Assembly (NCBI GenBank): GCA_021849615.1
Contig: JAJZSQ010000007.1
Span: forward strand, 1-58,264
Direction: 5' to 3'
Length of the DNA: 58,264 nucleotides
From: Pseudomonadota bacterium
GTDB taxonomy: Bacteria; Pseudomonadota; Gammaproteobacteria; Steroidobacterales; Steroidobacteraceae
The position numbers were made by a program, and so were the translations under genes. Under the pieces are notes generated by a model. It searched no databases, was not told the DNA's origin, and was given only the letters and a program-made list of their open reading frames with translations. Shown piece by piece: positions 15,414 through 23,910 of this stretch (its first letter is position 1; every line of letters starts with the position of its first letter).

Positions 15414-17147
15414 TCACGGATACAGCGGCGGCAGCGTGTCGCGCCCGGCTGGGGCGCGTTCACGGCGCGCCGGCAGCTCGCGCAACGCCTGGGCGAGCGC
15501 GAGGCCCGTCCACTCGCCGCCGCCGTAACAGGCGCGCTCCAACTCTTGCAGCAGCCTCTGCAATTGAGGCTCGCGACTCTCGGCGAGCAGCGGGTTGAGG
15601 CTGGTGGCCGGCACCTGCCATGCGCCGCTCATCCACCCCAGCAGATGGCGGCGAGCGGCGGGCGCGTCGTTGCGCGCGCACGCCGCATGAAAGGCAGTCC
15701 GTTCGGCGGCGGCATCCGGGCGTGATTCGCGCAGCGGCGGCGTCGGGCGTGCGCGGCGGCGGCGGGACCAGAGCCAGGCGGCGACAGTCCCGGCCCACAG
15801 CAGCGCGAGTGCTACCGCCAGCCACCGCCACACCGGCATCGTGGCGGGGACGGCGGGCTTCGGCGGCGGGGCCGGGGCGGCGACCGCGGCGGCGGGTGCC
15901 GCAGCAGTGGCCGGCGGAGCCGCTGGAGGGGCGGCTGGCTGCGCACTTCCCGCTGCCGGCGTAACGGTCACCGTCTGCGCGGGCAGCGTCACGGTCTGCA
16001 GGCGTTGGGTGCGGGTGTTCCACCAGTGGACCGTTACCGCCGGCAGCACGTAGTGCCCGGGCTGGTCCGCGATGAAGGCAATGGTTTGCTTGCGGCTGCC
16101 GAGGATGCCTGTACCCGACGGTGCATCCTGCAGCCGCGCCTGATCGGGATAGCGGTTGACCCCGACCGGCGGGCGTAGACGGCGAGCGAGATCCGGCAGC
16201 TGCGCGGCGGTGAGTCCGACGGCCTTCATATCGAGTTCGAGGGTGAGCGGATCGCCGGCCGGCACGCTGAGCGTGTGGGGGCTCCAGTGCGCGCTCAGCG
16301 TCACGGACTGCGACGGCAGCCAATTGCGGCCGCGCGCGGTCGGCGGCCGCGGCCGCACCGACAGGACGATCGGATCGCCGTGCACCTCGATCGGGCGCAG
16401 CGTTTGCATCAGGCCGCCGAAGAATCCGCCGAACGGATTGCTCGACCACGGTGAGGGCTGCGCGCGTGCGGCGACTTCAGCATCGAGCACGGGGCCCGCT
16501 AGACGGATGCGCCCGCTGTGCAGCGCAAACAGCACGAAGCGGCGCGTGATCACCCGGTACACCTGGCCGTTGCGCACGGCGGTGCCGTACTGGTCGGCTC
16601 CTACGTGCTTCACGAGTACCGCGCGGTTGCCGGAGAAGGCGAGGTTGCCGTGATAGAGCTGCTCGTCGGTGTAGATGTGCACCGTGAGGTGCACCTGCGC
16701 CTGCACGTAGGGGGCGGCCGGCCGCGTGCGGCTGACGATGAATACCGGTGCGGCCGTCCCGGTGCCCGGGGCGCCGCCGGTCCCGCCGCCGCTCACCGTC
16801 AGCGTCAGCGGCGCGCTGTGCTCGCCGTCCCAGGCGAGCGGTGGGATCGTCAGCTGACCGGTCCGCTTCGGCGCCAACGTCAGGATCACCTGGGAGCGCT
16901 CGGCGCTGCCCCCGGTTCCGAACTGCACGCTGGTGCTGGAGCTGCGGCCGAGGATGTCGAAATCGCGGCGCAGCGGCGCGAGATCCGGCTCGCTCGTGGT
17001 CAGGCCATCGTAGGTCAGGGTGAGTTGAACGGTCGTGCCGGTTGAGATCCGAGTGTTGCTGAGCGCCGCGGTGACGGACGCGTATGCCTGCGGTAGCGTC
17101 GAGCACAGCAGCGCCATCAGCAGTCCTGCAGCGCGGCGACGGGTCAT
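15414..17147 (-). CDS. batD: BatD family protein (aerotolerance operon)
   Basis: Last gene of the Bat operon. The 577-residue secreted and membrane-anchored protein has a signal peptide (AAGLLMALLCSTLPQAYA), beta-sandwich repeats (SVTAALSNTRISTGTTVQLTL; QVILTLAPKRTGQLTIPPL), a proline/alanine-rich linker near residue 420, one helix (VWRWLAVALALLWAGTVAAWLW), a basic stop-transfer RRRRAR and a cytoplasmic alpha-helical tail. This layout matches BatD (oxygen tolerance) proteins. It overlaps the TPR gene by four bases. Bat proteins are thought to form an envelope complex with BatA/BatB; the biochemical role is not settled. Confidence 0.85.
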   Translation of the reverse strand: MTRRRAAGLLMALLCSTLPQAYASVTAALSNTRISTGTTVQLTLTYDGLTTSEPDLAPLRRDFDILGRSSSTSVQFGTGGSAERSQVILTLAPKRTGQLTIPPLAWDGEHSAPLTLTVSGGGTGGAPGTGTAAPVFIVSRTRPAAPYVQAQVHLTVHIYTDEQLYHGNLAFSGNRAVLVKHVGADQYGTAVRNGQVYRVITRRFVLFALHSGRIRLAGPVLDAEVAARAQPSPWSSNPFGGFFGGLMQTLRPIEVHGDPIVLSVRPRPPTARGRNWLPSQSVTLSAHWSPHTLSVPAGDPLTLELDMKAVGLTAAQLPDLARRLRPPVGVNRYPDQARLQDAPSGTGILGSRKQTIAFIADQPGHYVLPAVTVHWWNTRTQRLQTVTLPAQTVTVTPAAGSAQPAAPPAAPPATAAAPAAAVAAPAPPPKPAVPATMPVWRWLAVALALLWAGTVAAWLWSRRRRARPTPPLRESRPDAAAERTAFHAACARNDAPAARRHLLGWMSGAWQVPATSLNPLLAESREPQLQRLLQELERACYGGGEWTGLALAQALRELPARRERAPAGRDTLPPLYP

Positions 17148-18106
17148 GGGTTCGCTCCCGGATGGCGCAGCAGGTACTGGATCAGAAATTTGCGCCGCAG
17201 CAGCCCGGCCGGATCATTGGGGATCTGCCGCAGCCATTGTTTCAACGCCAGCGTCTTTTCGCTCGGCGGCTTCGGCGGTGGCCCTGTGCGGGCGCCGTGG
17301 GCCAACAGGGGGTGCGCGGCGCCCTGGGCGCCGCGCCGCAGCCGTCCGGCCGCCGTCCGGCCTGCACCCTGGCGCTGTTGTGCGCGAGCCAGCGCTGCGG
17401 CGCGCTCGGCGTTGCGCAGCGTTCGACCTGGGTTGTGGGATGCGGTCCCCGTGGCCGAACCCGGGTGCGGCCCGCCGCTGGTGTGACCGCCGGTGTGTGT
17501 GTTGGGGTGCGGCGCGCCGGTCTGTCCGCGACGGCCGTTCCGGGCCGCAGTGCCGGGTGCCGTGCCGTGCTGTCCCTGCGATCCGCCCGAGCGCTGCTGA
17601 CCCTGGCCCTTGCCCCCGCGGCTGCTCTGTTGGCCACCCTGTTGGCCGGCGTTGCGCTTGCCTGCAGGCGACTGCGAACCGGACGGGTGCTGCTGCGCCG
17701 AGGGGTGCTGCGGCGGCTGGTGCGCCAGGATGCGCGCCACCAGGTTGCGGTTGTGGCGGATGTCCCGATCGTGCGGCCGCTGCTTCAGCGCCGCGTCGTA
17801 GGCTGCCAGCGCCGCGTGCAGCCGCCCCAGGTGCGCCAGCGCGTTGCCGAGGTTGTATTCACTGGTCGGATCTTTCAGCGGCTGCAGCAGCTGCGCCGCC
17901 GGCGCATAGCGGCCGGCGAGCAGGTCCGCGTAGGCCTTGCGGCGCCGGCTCGCGAAGTGCGCCGCCGCCTGGGCCGGCCGGCCGGCCGCGAGCAGCGCCT
18001 CGCCCTGCTGATCGGGCGTGCGCCAGAGGTTCGACCAGACGCCGGCGAACGCCGGCGCACTCGCCAGACAGCCGAACAGCACCCACGCGGCCCTCCGGCG
18101 GCTCAC
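17144..18106 (-). CDS. TPR protein of the Bat operon (BatC/BatE-like)
   Basis: The 320-residue exported protein has a signal peptide after GTG 18106 (AAWVLFGCLASAPAFAG) and TPR-like helices (KAYADLLAGRYAPAAQLLQ; SEYNLGNALAHLGRLHAALAAYDAALKQRPHD). A long low-complexity stretch follows, about residues 130-245, rich in Gln, Gly, Ser and His. It closes with KQWLRQIPNDPAGLLRRKFLIQYL, typical of the Bat-operon TPR protein. The GTG overlaps the batB stop as GTGA. The unusual tail composition could make it sticky or phase-separating, but that is speculation. Confidence 0.8.
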   Translation of the reverse strand: MSRRRAAWVLFGCLASAPAFAGVWSNLWRTPDQQGEALLAAGRPAQAAAHFASRRRKAYADLLAGRYAPAAQLLQPLKDPTSEYNLGNALAHLGRLHAALAAYDAALKQRPHDRDIRHNRNLVARILAHQPPQHPSAQQHPSGSQSPAGKRNAGQQGGQQSSRGGKGQGQQRSGGSQGQHGTAPGTAARNGRRGQTGAPHPNTHTGGHTSGGPHPGSATGTASHNPGRTLRNAERAAALARAQQRQGAGRTAAGRLRRGAQGAAHPLLAHGARTGPPPKPPSEKTLALKQWLRQIPNDPAGLLRRKFLIQYLLRHPGANP

Positions 18107-19101
18107 GTCCACCCCCGGCGGGCGAGCAGCGCCCCGAACAACACGATCAGCGGCAGCAGCCACACGCCATCGTTGAGCCAGCTCGAGAGATGCACCTGCG
18201 GTGCCGCATGGGTCCCGGCAATGCCGCGCAGACCGTCGGCGTGCAGCGCGGCGATCAGCTGCGGGAGCTGATCGAGCCGAACGAATTCCCCGCCGCCGGC
18301 ATCGGCGATGCGCTGCAGTACGGCCGGGTGCAGCCGGCTGATCAACACGGTGCCGTCCGCGCCGCGCCGGAATCCGCCGGTGGCGCGCGGCGTGGGTGCG
18401 CCGGCGGTGGTGCCGACGCCCACCACGTTGACCGTGATTCCGGCGCGGCGCAGGCGTGCGGCGGCCTGTATCGCGCGGGCCGGGTCGTGCACCGAGTCCA
18501 TCAGGACGATGATCTGCCGGTCGCCGCCCGCCCAGGCGTGCAGCAGGCGCGCCGCGGCGTGCAGCGCCGGTGCGAGGCGCGCGCCATGTTCGGGCATCAG
18601 CTGTGGCGAGAGCGCCCGGTCGAGATTGCGCACCGTCGCGCCGTCGGCGGTGAGCGGTGCGACCGGGTAGGCTTCCCCGGCGAAGGCGACGAGCCCGACG
18701 CGGGCATCGTGCGCTGCGGCGAGCAGGTCATCGACTGCAAAGCGTGCCTGTGCGGCACGGCTCGGGGACAGGTCGCGCGCGTTCATGGAAGGCGAGAGTT
18801 GCACGGCGAATACCCAGGCCGCCGGCAGACGGTAGGCGGCGGTGACTTGCCGCTGCCAACTCGGACCGGCGAGCGCGACCACCGCGAGCGTCCACAGCGC
18901 GCCGATCAGCGGCCAGGGGGAGCGTGCGCCGGCGCGCTCGCCCTCCAGCCGCAGCAGTGCGAGCAGCTCCGCGTCCATGAGCCGCGGCCAGGCGCCGGCG
19001 CGTGCGCGCCGGCGCGCCAGCCACAGCGCGAGTGCCCACAACGGCGGCAGCGCCGCGAGCGCCCAGGGATGCAGGAAGTGAATGGCGCGCGGCATGTTCA
19101 C
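18103..19101 (-). CDS. batB: BatB-like von Willebrand factor A domain membrane protein
   Basis: The 332-residue protein has two N-terminal helices (HPWALAALPPLWALALWLARRR; WPLIGALWTLAVVALAG), a VWA domain from about residue 93, and a C-terminal helix (WLLPLIVLFGALLARR). The metal-site motif DxSxS reads Q-L-S-P-S here (FAVQLSPSMNARD, Gln at residue 101, codon 18799-18801) and the later site reads VLMDSVHD, so metal binding is probably altered. BatA next door keeps a perfect motif. GTG 19101 is chosen because GGAG lies five bases upstream and it overlaps the batA stop as GTGA; ATG 19095 is an alternative. Confidence 0.83.
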   Translation of the reverse strand: MNMPRAIHFLHPWALAALPPLWALALWLARRRARAGAWPRLMDAELLALLRLEGERAGARSPWPLIGALWTLAVVALAGPSWQRQVTAAYRLPAAWVFAVQLSPSMNARDLSPSRAAQARFAVDDLLAAAHDARVGLVAFAGEAYPVAPLTADGATVRNLDRALSPQLMPEHGARLAPALHAAARLLHAWAGGDRQIIVLMDSVHDPARAIQAAARLRRAGITVNVVGVGTTAGAPTPRATGGFRRGADGTVLISRLHPAVLQRIADAGGGEFVRLDQLPQLIAALHADGLRGIAGTHAAPQVHLSSWLNDGVWLLPLIVLFGALLARRGWT

Positions 19102-20063
19102 GTGCGCTCCGTCATGCGCCAGGCGGCCGGAATGCTCAGCAGCAGCGCGAGCGCGAGCGGCACGCCGAACCATTCGCTCGCCGGACGCAGCCAGCGCCGA
19201 TCGCCTGCGACCGGCTCGAGGCGGTCGATCTGCCGGTAGACGGCGCGCAGCGCGCCCTGGTCCGTGGCGCGGAAGTAGCGCCCGCCGGTGATGCGGGCGA
19301 TCTTCTGCAGCAGCTTCTGGTCCAGATCAGTGTTGCCCGTGACCCCGAAGAACGACTGGCGCACAGCGGCTCCGACGCCGATGGTGTCGATGCGCAGCCC
19401 GGTCTGGGCGGCGAGCCGGGCCGCCTCGAGCGGTGGCATCACCCCGGTGTTGTTGCCGCCATCGGTGAGCAGGATCAGCAGCGGCTGGCGGTGCGAGTGC
19501 GCGCCGTGATCGTCCTGGCGCAGCGTCTTGATCGCCAACCCGATGGCATCGCCGATCGCCGTCTGCGGCCCGGCGATGCCGACCAGGGCCTCATCGAGAA
19601 AGCGGTGCACGGTGCCCAGATCGGTCGTCAGCGGCGCCTGCAGGTAGGGGCGGGTCCCGAAGACAATCAGCCCGACCTGATCGCCGTGCCGGCCGGTGAC
19701 GAAGCGGCCGGCGACTTGCTGGACGACCTGCAGTCGGCTCTCTCGGCCGCCCATGTCTTCGGTCGCCATGGAGCCGGAACAGTCGATCGCCAGAATGATC
19801 TGGCGGCCCTCGGTGTGCACCGGGAGGGGTGCCCCGAGCCATTGTGGACGCATCGCCGCGAGGATCAGCAGCAGCCAGATGCCGCCGAGCAGCAGTGCAT
19901 CGGCCCGGGCGGTGCGCGGTGCGCCGCCGCCGGCGGCGGCAAGGTCCGCGGCCATCGGGACGAACAGCGCCGCGCCGGAGGGTTCGGCGCTGCGCCGCAC
20001 GCGCCGCAACACCCAGGGCAGCGGCGCGAGCAGCGCCATCCACGGCCATGCGAAGTGAAACAT
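19098..20063 (-). CDS. batA: BatA-like von Willebrand factor A domain membrane protein
   Basis: The 321-residue protein has two N-terminal helices (FAWPWMALLAPLPWVLRR; ALLLGGIWLLLILAAM), a VWA domain with an intact metal site DCSGSM (D94, S96, S98), a later TDGGNN, and a C-terminal helix (PLALALLLSIPAAW). This is the BatA topology, with the VWA domain in the periplasm. The ATG at 20063 shares one base with the stop of the DUF4381 gene (TGATG). It probably pairs with the degenerate BatB copy and is acted on by the MoxR ATPase encoded first in the operon. Confidence 0.88.
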   Translation of the reverse strand: MFHFAWPWMALLAPLPWVLRRVRRSAEPSGAALFVPMAADLAAAGGGAPRTARADALLLGGIWLLLILAAMRPQWLGAPLPVHTEGRQIILAIDCSGSMATEDMGGRESRLQVVQQVAGRFVTGRHGDQVGLIVFGTRPYLQAPLTTDLGTVHRFLDEALVGIAGPQTAIGDAIGLAIKTLRQDDHGAHSHRQPLLILLTDGGNNTGVMPPLEAARLAAQTGLRIDTIGVGAAVRQSFFGVTGNTDLDQKLLQKIARITGGRYFRATDQGALRAVYRQIDRLEPVAGDRRWLRPASEWFGVPLALALLLSIPAAWRMTERT

Positions 20064-20539
20064 CAGCCGCGCCCGCTCTTGTGTGTGCGCCCGGCGCGGC
20101 GCACGAACGCATCCGCGGCGGCCAGCCACTCCGTGCGCTGATCGAGCGGGTGATCCCCGAACGCGGCGCCGAGCAGGGCGCGGCCCGATTCTCCAGCGAG
20201 CGCCGCGGCGCCTTCGGCGCCGAGAAACGCGAGCCACGATTCGCCGGTGAGCCGCGCGACCCGGTCGGGCCCGAACACGGCCATGGCATAGCGGCGCAGC
20301 AGGCTTTCGATGGCGCGCGCGCTCGTCTGCGGGTCGGCCGCGGCGGTGCGGATGCGCCGCAGTTCCCGCAGCGCACCGCGCCGGCGCCGCACGCGCGGGG
20401 CACGCCACCACCCCAATGCGCCGGCCGCGAATGCCGCCAGGAGTCCGGCGAGGACCCACCAGCCCGGTGCCGGCGGCCACAGCGGGGGCGGCGGCGGCGC
20501 GTGGGGCGGCGCGAGGGCTGTCAGCCAGTTCGGGTTCAT
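20063..20539 (-). CDS. DUF4381 membrane protein of the Bat operon
   Basis: The 158-residue protein has a proline-rich periplasmic N-terminus (PPHAPPPPPLWPPAP), one helix (GWWVLAGLLAAFAAGALGWW), and a basic cytoplasmic helical domain (RRRRGALRELRRIRTAAADP, then SLLRRYAMAVFG, ESWLAFLG). This fits DUF4381, found between the DUF58 and BatA genes in gammaproteobacterial operons. ATG 20539 overlaps the DUF58 stop as ATGA. Function unknown; it probably bridges the cytoplasmic MoxR/DUF58 pair and the membrane VWA proteins. Confidence 0.82.
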   Translation of the reverse strand: MNPNWLTALAPPHAPPPPPLWPPAPGWWVLAGLLAAFAAGALGWWRAPRVRRRRGALRELRRIRTAAADPQTSARAIESLLRRYAMAVFGPDRVARLTGESWLAFLGAEGAAALAGESGRALLGAAFGDHPLDQRTEWLAAADAFVRRAGRTHKSGRG

Positions 20540-21438
20540 GCTGCGGTGGGTCCGCCGAGCAGCGTCCGGCGCAGCGCCGTGTCGGCCGCTTCGGCGGTGT
20601 CGAGCCGCACCACCGGCGCCGCGAGGCGCTGCGAGAGGCGGGCGAGTCCCTGCTCGCGCTCCTGCCAGGCGCTGCGCCACGCGGCGCGCACGCGCTGCCC
20701 GTCGAGGACCGCGAGGCGGCCGGGCAATCCGGCGCGAAAGCGTCCCGGCGGCAGACCGCGTGCCTCCAGAGGATCGGTTGCCCAGTAGAGCCGGATGTCA
20801 TTGTGCCGCGCGAGCGGCAGCCACAGAGTGTCCTCACGCGCCGCCGGCGCGGCGAAGTCGCTGAGCGCGAGGATCTGGCTGCCCGGCCGGATCAGCGCAA
20901 CCGCCGCCCGCAGTGCCTCGGGCAGCGCCTGCGGCGCCGGTGCCGCCGGGGCGCGCGGCTGTGCGGCCAACAGAGTTTCGAGCACCGGCAGCACGCCGGC
21001 GAGGCGGGCGCGGGCCGGCAGGATGCGCGGCGGTTCCCCGCCGCTCGCGACCAGCGCCCCGACCCGGTCGCCCTCGAGCACGGCAGTCCAGGCGAGCAGC
21101 GCGGCGATGCGCACGATGAGCGCGGATTTCAACTGGCGGCGGCTGCCGAAAAAGGTGCCCGGCTGCAGGTCGACGAGCAGCCACACCGGTCGCTCGCGCT
21201 CCTCGTGAAACAGCTTGGTGTGCGGCCGCCCGCGGCGCGCCGTGACCCGCCAGTCGATGCTGCGCGGATCGTCGCCCGGCGTGTACGGCCGCACCTCCTG
21301 GAACTCCAGGCCGCGGCCGCGCTGCGCGCTGGCGTGAGCACCGAGCAGCGCGGCGCGGTTGCGCCGTTGGCGCTGCAGCGACAGACCGTGCGCGGCGCCG
21401 CGCAGCGCGAGCAGTTCCTCGAGCGTCGGGAGGCTCAT
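20536..21438 (-). CDS. DUF58 domain protein
   Basis: The 300-residue cytoplasmic protein has the DUF58 signature GLEFQEVRPYTPGDDPRSIDWRVTARRG (about 50-77), where DPRxIDWxxTAR is nearly invariant, then LFHEERERPVWLLVDLQPGTFFGS. DUF58 proteins resemble VWA domains and are the usual partners of MoxR ATPases. ATG 21438 lies four bases after the MoxR stop at 21443. Upstream in-frame starts run into the moxR gene and are not used. Confidence 0.87.
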   Translation of the reverse strand: MSLPTLEELLALRGAAHGLSLQRQRRNRAALLGAHASAQRGRGLEFQEVRPYTPGDDPRSIDWRVTARRGRPHTKLFHEERERPVWLLVDLQPGTFFGSRRQLKSALIVRIAALLAWTAVLEGDRVGALVASGGEPPRILPARARLAGVLPVLETLLAAQPRAPAAPAPQALPEALRAAVALIRPGSQILALSDFAAPAAREDTLWLPLARHNDIRLYWATDPLEARGLPPGRFRAGLPGRLAVLDGQRVRAAWRSAWQEREQGLARLSQRLAAPVVRLDTAEAADTALRRTLLGGPTAA

Positions 21439-21442
21439 AAGC

Positions 21443-22462
21443 TCAGGGCGCCGGCACCCGGCTGAGCAGTTCGTGTACGCAGCTCTCGGCGGTGACGCCC
21501 TGCGCCTGTGCCGTGTAATCGACGAGCAGCCGGTGGCGCAGTGCGTCCGGGGCGATCGCCTGTACGTCCTCGGGACTGACGAAATCCCGGTCCTCGAGCC
21601 AGGCGAGCGCGCGCGCACCGCGTTCGATGGCGATCGCCGCGCGCGGACTTGCGCCCCAGCGCAGCCACTGGCGCAACTGAACGCTGTACGGTTCTGGGCG
21701 GCGGGTGGCATCGACCAATGCCGCGATGTACTCGGCCACCGGATCGGAGAGCGTCAGGCCGAGAATCTCCCGCCGCGCGGCAAACACCATCGCCTGGCTC
21801 ATCCGCTGCGCCGGCGGGGCGATCTCGCGCTGGCTGATCGCCTCGCTGCGCGCCAGCGCCATGACCTTCAGCGTCGTGGCGCGGTCGGGATAATCGACGC
21901 GGGTGTGCAGCATGAAGCGATCGAGCTGCGCCTCCGGCAGCGGGTAGGTGCCTTCCTGTTCGATCGGGTTCTGCGTCGCCATGACCAGGAACAGCGGCGG
22001 CAGCGGATAGCTCGCCGCGCCGACGCTGATCTGTCGCTCGGCCATCGCCTCGAGCAACGCCGCCTGCACCTTCGCCGGTGCCCGGTTGATTTCATCGGCG
22101 AGGATGAGGTTGTGAAACAGCGGTCCGCGCTGAAAGCGGAACGTGCCTTCCTCCGGCCGGTAGATGTCCGAGCCGGTCAAGTCTGCCGGCAGCAGGTCCG
22201 GCGTGAACTGGACGCGCTGGAAGTCCGCCTCCACCGCGTGGGCCAATGCCTTGATGGCGCGGGTCTTGGCGAGTCCGGGCGGGCCTTCCACCAGCAGATG
22301 GCCGTCCGAGAGCAACGCGACCAGCAGCCGCTCGACCAGCGCCTCCTGCCCGAGGATCTGGCTGCGCAGGTAGGTGCGCAGCCGAGCGAACGCGGCCTGC
22401 GCGGCGCCGTCGGTGGGGCGCGCGGCAGGGGCGGATGGGGCGAGCGGGCCGGTGCCGGTCAT
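21443..22462 (-). CDS. MoxR family AAA+ ATPase
   Basis: First gene of the Bat operon. The 339-residue AAA+ ATPase carries Walker A EGPPGLAKTR (about 59-68), Walker B LILADEINRAPAK, sensor 1 MATQNPIEQEGTYPLPEAQLDRF, and the MoxR C-terminal helical lid. MoxR ATPases act as chaperones that mature or activate VWA-domain partners, here BatA and BatB. AGGAGG about eight bases before ATG 22462 supports the start. The promoter should lie in the 209-base divergent gap shared with the 22672 gene, but no strong box stands out on this strand. Confidence 0.92.
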   Translation of the reverse strand: MTGTGPLAPSAPAARPTDGAAQAAFARLRTYLRSQILGQEALVERLLVALLSDGHLLVEGPPGLAKTRAIKALAHAVEADFQRVQFTPDLLPADLTGSDIYRPEEGTFRFQRGPLFHNLILADEINRAPAKVQAALLEAMAERQISVGAASYPLPPLFLVMATQNPIEQEGTYPLPEAQLDRFMLHTRVDYPDRATTLKVMALARSEAISQREIAPPAQRMSQAMVFAARREILGLTLSDPVAEYIAALVDATRRPEPYSVQLRQWLRWGASPRAAIAIERGARALAWLEDRDFVSPEDVQAIAPDALRHRLLVDYTAQAQGVTAESCVHELLSRVPAP

Positions 22463-22642
22463 TGTGGAGTGCCTCCTGAGTATTCCCGAGAGCCGGATTG
22501 ACCCTGCAGCGACGCCGGGGTTCCCGAGCGGCGCGCCGATGCGGGGACGAGGATCCCGGCTCGAAACATAGCAGACGACATATTACCGGGCAGCTCACGG
22601 CTCCGCTCAGGCGCGCACCCCGCGCGGCACGACACATGACGC

Positions 22643-22666
22643 GTACCGGTGTACCGTGGTACCATT
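22643..22666 (+). repeat. three tandem GTACC repeats upstream of the small regulator gene
   Basis: GTACCGGT (22643-22650), GTACCGTG (22651-22658) and GTACCATT (22659-22666) are direct repeats with an eight-base period ending five bases before ATG 22672. They cover a -10-like TACCAT (22660-22665). Position and regularity suggest an operator, perhaps for the protein encoded next; binding is inferred. Confidence 0.4.
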
Positions 22667-22671
22667 TTAGC

Positions 22672-22926
22672 ATGAAGACCATCACCCGCGTGCAGACCGG
22701 CGTGCGGCTGGAGCGCCGGCTCCTCAAAGTGCTCAAGGCGCTGGCGGCAGATCTCGAGATGTCCCTCGGGGACCTGCTCGAGGGCATCGTGCTGCATGCG
22801 TTCGAGGGCAAGGCGCCGTTTTCAGCCGCGACGCTGCGCAAGATCCGGGCGCTGAAAGCGGTCTACGGTCTGGATCTGACCGCCGAAGACTCGCACCGCA
22901 TGCGCGAGGCCGAAGCGCATGACTGA
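22672..22926 (+). CDS. small putative DNA-binding protein (ribbon-helix-helix-like)
   Basis: The 84-residue protein begins with a short beta-like segment (KTITRVQTGVRLERRLLKV) followed by two helices (LLKVLKALAADLEMSLGDLLEGIVLHAFEG), which resembles the ribbon-helix-helix layout, then a helical tail. I do not recognise a named family. ATG 22672 has no Shine-Dalgarno; a -10-like TACCAT ends six bases upstream, so the transcript may be leaderless. Its stop overlaps the start of the next gene by eight bases, so the two are translated together. An autoregulator acting on the GTACC repeats is plausible but unproven. Confidence 0.65.
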   Translation: MKTITRVQTGVRLERRLLKVLKALAADLEMSLGDLLEGIVLHAFEGKAPFSAATLRKIRALKAVYGLDLTAEDSHRMREAEAHD

Positions 22927-23308
22927 GCTACCGGCGGACCTCGCCCGGTTTGTCCGCGGCGAGACCGAACCGGCGACTTTCACGCACCGCGAGCACGTGC
23001 GCATGGCCTTCGAGCTGCTGCGTCGCTACGATTTTCCCGAGACCGTGCTGCATTACTCGCGCGCGCTGCAGGCCCTGACCGCGCGGGCCGGGGTGCCCGG
23101 GAAATTCCACCAGACGATGACCGTGGCCTTTCTCTCGCTCATCGCCGAGCGCCTGTTCGAGCACGGTCCGGGGACGTTCGAGACGTTTGCCCGGACTCAT
23201 GCGGACCTTCTGGACGGAGCGGTGCTCGAGCGGCTGTACGACCCCGAGCGGCTTGCGAGCGCAGCGGCGCGCACGACATTCCTGCTGCCGACGACGCCCG
23301 CCCGTTAG
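22919..23308 (+). CDS. conserved hypothetical protein with FTHREHV and KFHQT motifs
   Basis: The 129-residue, mostly helical soluble protein has histidine-containing segments that look conserved: FTHREHVRMAFELL (about 21-34) and GVPGKFHQTMTVAFLSL (about 58-74). No signal peptide or membrane helix is seen. I do not recognise a characterised family; the paired His residues would suit a small metal-binding or enzymatic site, but this is a guess. It overlaps the small DNA-binding-like gene by eight bases and converges with the lipoprotein gene. Module layout (small regulator plus overlapping partner) resembles toxin-antitoxin pairs without evidence for toxicity. Confidence 0.65.
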   Translation: MTELPADLARFVRGETEPATFTHREHVRMAFELLRRYDFPETVLHYSRALQALTARAGVPGKFHQTMTVAFLSLIAERLFEHGPGTFETFARTHADLLDGAVLERLYDPERLASAAARTTFLLPTTPAR

Positions 23309-23320
23309 GGGGCGCAGTGT

Positions 23321-23884
23321 TCAGCTGCTCGGCTCACTGTGCCGCTTGGCGCCGCGGATGCACTGTTCGACATCGTGGTGGCGAACGATCCTGTAGGGGG
23401 CGAAGGCAGACACGGCGGCGGCGAGCGCGTTCTGCGCCGTGGCCAACTGCGCCATCTGGCCGCACAGCGCGCGGACGTCGGACCTGACCTTGGCCGAACC
23501 CTGACGCGCGGTGTGCTGGATGACTGCGGAGTTGCCGTGCCAGAGTGCGCTGAACAGCGACCCGACGATGTCCACGCCCAGTCGTCCCCCCGCTTCGCCC
23601 GTTGCAGCGCCGGCCCCGGAGATGCCGAGCGCATGCTGGTAGTACTCCTGGGCCAGCATCTGCTCGGACGGCGTCAGGGCGATGGTGCGTCCCCCGATCA
23701 CCAGCCGCCCGCTCGAGTGCACGTCCGCATGGGGCTCATCCGGTACGCTGATGCGCACGGCGGTGCCCTCAATGGCAAACGTGCCGCGCGCGCTCGCGGT
23801 GCTGATGTGCTTCGTGCACCCGCAGAGCGCCGCCAGCGCCGGCAGCAGTGCAGCCCCGATCAATAGAACGATTCGTCGGTTCAT
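23321..23884 (-). CDS. lipoprotein, DUF2884/YggN-like
   Basis: The 187-residue protein has a lipoprotein signal (RIVLLIGAALLPALAALCGC, lipid Cys in LCGC at about residue 24). The body contains SGRLVIGGRTIALTPSEQMLAQEYYQHALGI, reminiscent of the YggN/DUF2884 pattern of a described quantity followed by LTPxQ..L..YY. The function is unknown; related proteins are periplasmic. ATG 23884 is chosen over longer frames because the lipobox then falls at the usual place. It lies 26 bases downstream of the RND gene on the same strand and may be co-transcribed. Confidence 0.65.
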   Translation of the reverse strand: MNRRIVLLIGAALLPALAALCGCTKHISTASARGTFAIEGTAVRISVPDEPHADVHSSGRLVIGGRTIALTPSEQMLAQEYYQHALGISGAGAATGEAGGRLGVDIVGSLFSALWHGNSAVIQHTARQGSAKVRSDVRALCGQMAQLATAQNALAAAVSAFAPYRIVRHHDVEQCIRGAKRHSEPSS

Positions 23885-23910
23885 GGCGCGACTCTCTTCG
23901 TGCAGACCCA

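Noticed and set aside
17035-19239. 734-residue plus-strand frame across the Bat operon
   Set aside because: Arg/Ala/Pro-rich shadow of three well-supported minus-strand genes.
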